From JBAXZR01 sp041670165 (GTDB taxonomy: Bacteria; Bacillota; Clostridia; Christensenellales; UBA1242), in the NCBI GenBank assembly GCA_041670165.1, contig JBAXZR010000022.1, forward strand, positions 1 to 14,930: DNA of 14,930 nt, read 5' to 3'. Below are positions 13,499 through 14,930 of this stretch, one piece after another (position 1 is the first letter of the stretch; the number at the start of each line of letters is the position of its first letter). A program made the translations under genes and the position numbers. The notes beneath the pieces are model-generated. The model was not told the origin of the DNA and did not search any database. It was given only the letters and a program-made list of their open reading frames with translations.

Positions 13499-14930
13499 GT
13501 GAAGAATAAAATTATTGCTCTTATTTTGTGTTTGTTTAGCTTCGTAGCCATTTTTTCTGGTTGCGATCTTGTTACTTTAAATACTGCAAAGCTTCTTTCA
13601 GCAACTGTTGCTGAAGTTAAAATTGATAATGAAACAATCGTCGTTACAAGAGAAAAACTTTTAACTGGTTATTCAAGCTATGGTGCTGACCTTGTTGAAG
13701 AAAAGAATATGACTGTTGAAGAAGCTGTTAAAGAAACTCTTGATCAGCTTATTAATCGTGAAATTATGATTTATCAAGCAAAAAAAATAGTTACTCTTTC
13801 TGAGGCTCAATTGCAAAAAACTTGGAAAGATACCTATTCTTCTTTGAATAACAACTTAAAGGAATTTGAAGGTGAAGTTAAATCTGAAGAAGACATTGTT
13901 TTGCCAGAAAATCCTGATGAAGAAGAAACAACACTTACTGTTTATACTCCTTTTGAAAAAGTTGTTGAACTAGTTAATAATAATGGCACTTATTCTCTTA
14001 ACAAAATTGAAGAAGATGAAGAAGTACTTACTGTTGATCCAAATTTTGTTTCTGGAGTTAACGGATTTGTTCAAATTAAAACAACCGAAACTCTTGGCAA
14101 CAAGGCGATGAAAAAATACCTTTCACAACTTAAAACTTTGGATAAAGCAAAAAATCTCTCAATTGATGATGTTTCACTTTGGACTAGAGAAGTTGAAAGA
14201 ATTCACAAAAATACTGAAGAAAATTTATATTTAACAGAGTTCGAAAAAATTTATGAATCTCAGTTTAATATTACTCTTGACGATGTTGTTGGAAAATATA
14301 TTTCTCTTGTTAGACAAGATTATTTAAATTACAAAAATGCTTCAACATATGACTCATATTATTCAGCTGCAAAAAGCTCAATCAACACAGTTTATTATCA
14401 CCCTGTAAATGAATTTTTTAAAGTAAGCCATATTTTGATTAAATATAGTGACGCACAAAAAAACATTGTTGATAATGCAAAAACAAGATATGAAGCAGGA
14501 TATATTTCATATGCTGAATATCAAGCAATTCTTAATAATATAACAACTGCAATTCGTGCAACAGAAAAAGATGCTGAAGGAAAAACAACTTCAAGCACTC
14601 CACTTGCTTCAGAAGTTCTTACAAGCCTTCAAACTGCACTTTCAAATGCTACAACTTATGAAGAAAAGACTTCAGTTTTCAATAGTTTCATCTATAAGTA
14701 TAACCAAGACGATGGAATCATGAATGCTGAAAAACCATATGTTGTTGGACTTACTCAATCAGACATGGTTGAAGCTTTCACTGAAGAGAGTAGAACTCTT
14801 AACACAGCTAATGTTAAGGGTGCAATAAGTGGGCTTGTTACAACTGAATATGGTGTTCACATAATTATGTATCTTGGAAAAGTTGAAAATTTTGTAACAA
14901 TTTCTGATATTAGTTCTTTCAATGCTAATA
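13499..14930 (+). CDS. prsA: PrsA/SurA-like peptidyl-prolyl isomerase lipoprotein, 3' truncated
   Basis: The frame is open from GTG 13499 to the window end (477 residues seen). It begins with a lipoprotein signal peptide: a Lys-rich start, a hydrophobic core to residue 19, then SGC with Cys22 as the lipidated residue, so the protein should be anchored outside the membrane. Residues about 38-100 resemble the SurA/PrsA N-terminal chaperone region (TREKLLTGY; LDQLINREIMIYQAKK). An acidic stretch follows near 120-140. A parvulin-type isomerase domain is indicated by VSHILIK (His311 near its start) and YGVHIIMY (His454), but these are about 140 residues apart, much more than in an ordinary parvulin, so it carries a large insertion. 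GTG is the only reasonable start, 11 bases after GGGAG. Clostridia commonly have such a foldase gene after mfd. The activity of this copy is not certain. Confidence 0.85.
   Translation, partial: MKNKIIALILCLFSFVAIFSGCDLVTLNTAKLLSATVAEVKIDNETIVVTREKLLTGYSSYGADLVEEKNMTVEEAVKETLDQLINREIMIYQAKKIVTLSEAQLQKTWKDTYSSLNNNLKEFEGEVKSEEDIVLPENPDEEETTLTVYTPFEKVVELVNNNGTYSLNKIEEDEEVLTVDPNFVSGVNGFVQIKTTETLGNKAMKKYLSQLKTLDKAKNLSIDDVSLWTREVERIHKNTEENLYLTEFEKIYESQFNITLDDVVGKYISLVRQDYLNYKNASTYDSYYSAAKSSINTVYYHPVNEFFKVSHILIKYSDAQKNIVDNAKTRYEAGYISYAEYQAILNNITTAIRATEKDAEGKTTSSTPLASEVLTSLQTALSNATTYEEKTSVFNSFIYKYNQDDGIMNAEKPYVVGLTQSDMVEAFTEESRTLNTANVKGAISGLVTTEYGVHIIMYLGKVENFVTISDISSFNAN

Noticed and set aside
13492..13509. 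Five-codon TTG-started mini-ORF before the foldase gene (leader peptide)
   Set aside because: It is well spaced from GGGAG, but a five-codon frame without attenuator structure is most likely chance. GTG 13499 opens the long frame.
1..14930. CRISPR arrays, transposases, phage genes, toxin-antitoxin pairs, tRNA or rRNA genes
   Set aside because: I looked for them on both strands and saw no repeat-spacer pattern, transposase or integrase motifs, or structured RNA signatures.

Overview
The window is about 15 kb of very AT-rich DNA that reads as a chromosomal segment of a low-GC Bacillota, most likely an uncultured clostridial lineage. The basis is codon use dominated by A/T third positions, Shine-Dalgarno sequences of the GGAGG type, sigma-A-like promoters, and housekeeping genes whose neighbourhoods match Firmicutes (walJ near rlmH; pth-mfd-foldase). 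TGA is a normal stop codon. I see no prophage, insertion sequence, CRISPR array, tRNA or rRNA.

Layout. Bases 2-181 probably hold the tail of a gene entering from the left. A 304-residue helical protein of unknown function (360-1274) follows, in a self-contained unit: a consensus promoter, a good ribosome binding site and an intrinsic terminator. Next come a DnaC/DnaI-type helicase-loader ATPase (1412-2344), a 365-base A-rich gap with degenerate repeats, the WalJ metallo-hydrolase (2710-3498), two tandem CPBP-family membrane proteases (3601-4704 and 4971-6113), rlmH (6141-6599) and tadA (6797-7276). On the opposite strand lie two GlmU-like genes: a 268-residue GlmU N-half-like protein (9212-8406) and a 195-residue GlmU C-terminal acetyltransferase (8074-7487). 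Back on the plus strand are pth (9441-9980), mfd (9982-13389) and a lipoprotein foldase of the PrsA/SurA type (13499 to the window end, cut off).

How the genes fit together. Most are core information and envelope functions: loading of the replicative helicase, ribosome methylation, tRNA editing, peptidyl-tRNA recycling, transcription-coupled repair, UDP-GlcNAc precursor synthesis and secreted-protein folding. In Bacillus subtilis walJ is followed by an HtrA-type protease gene and then rlmH; here two CPBP proteases occupy the slot between walJ and rlmH.

The most unusual locus is the split and rearranged GlmU. The N-half-like protein keeps the metal-binding positions but has no recognisable nucleotide-binding signature. 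Both halves carry the beta-helix region that adjoins the domain boundary, and an apparent terminator separates them. Promoters that can be placed lie very close to their start codons, giving predicted 5' leaders of roughly 14-22 bases in several cases and possibly none for the GlmU N-half gene. I found no convincing evidence of a multi-gene system outside known families; the best leads are the GlmU arrangement, the orphan gene at 360 and the CPBP pair.
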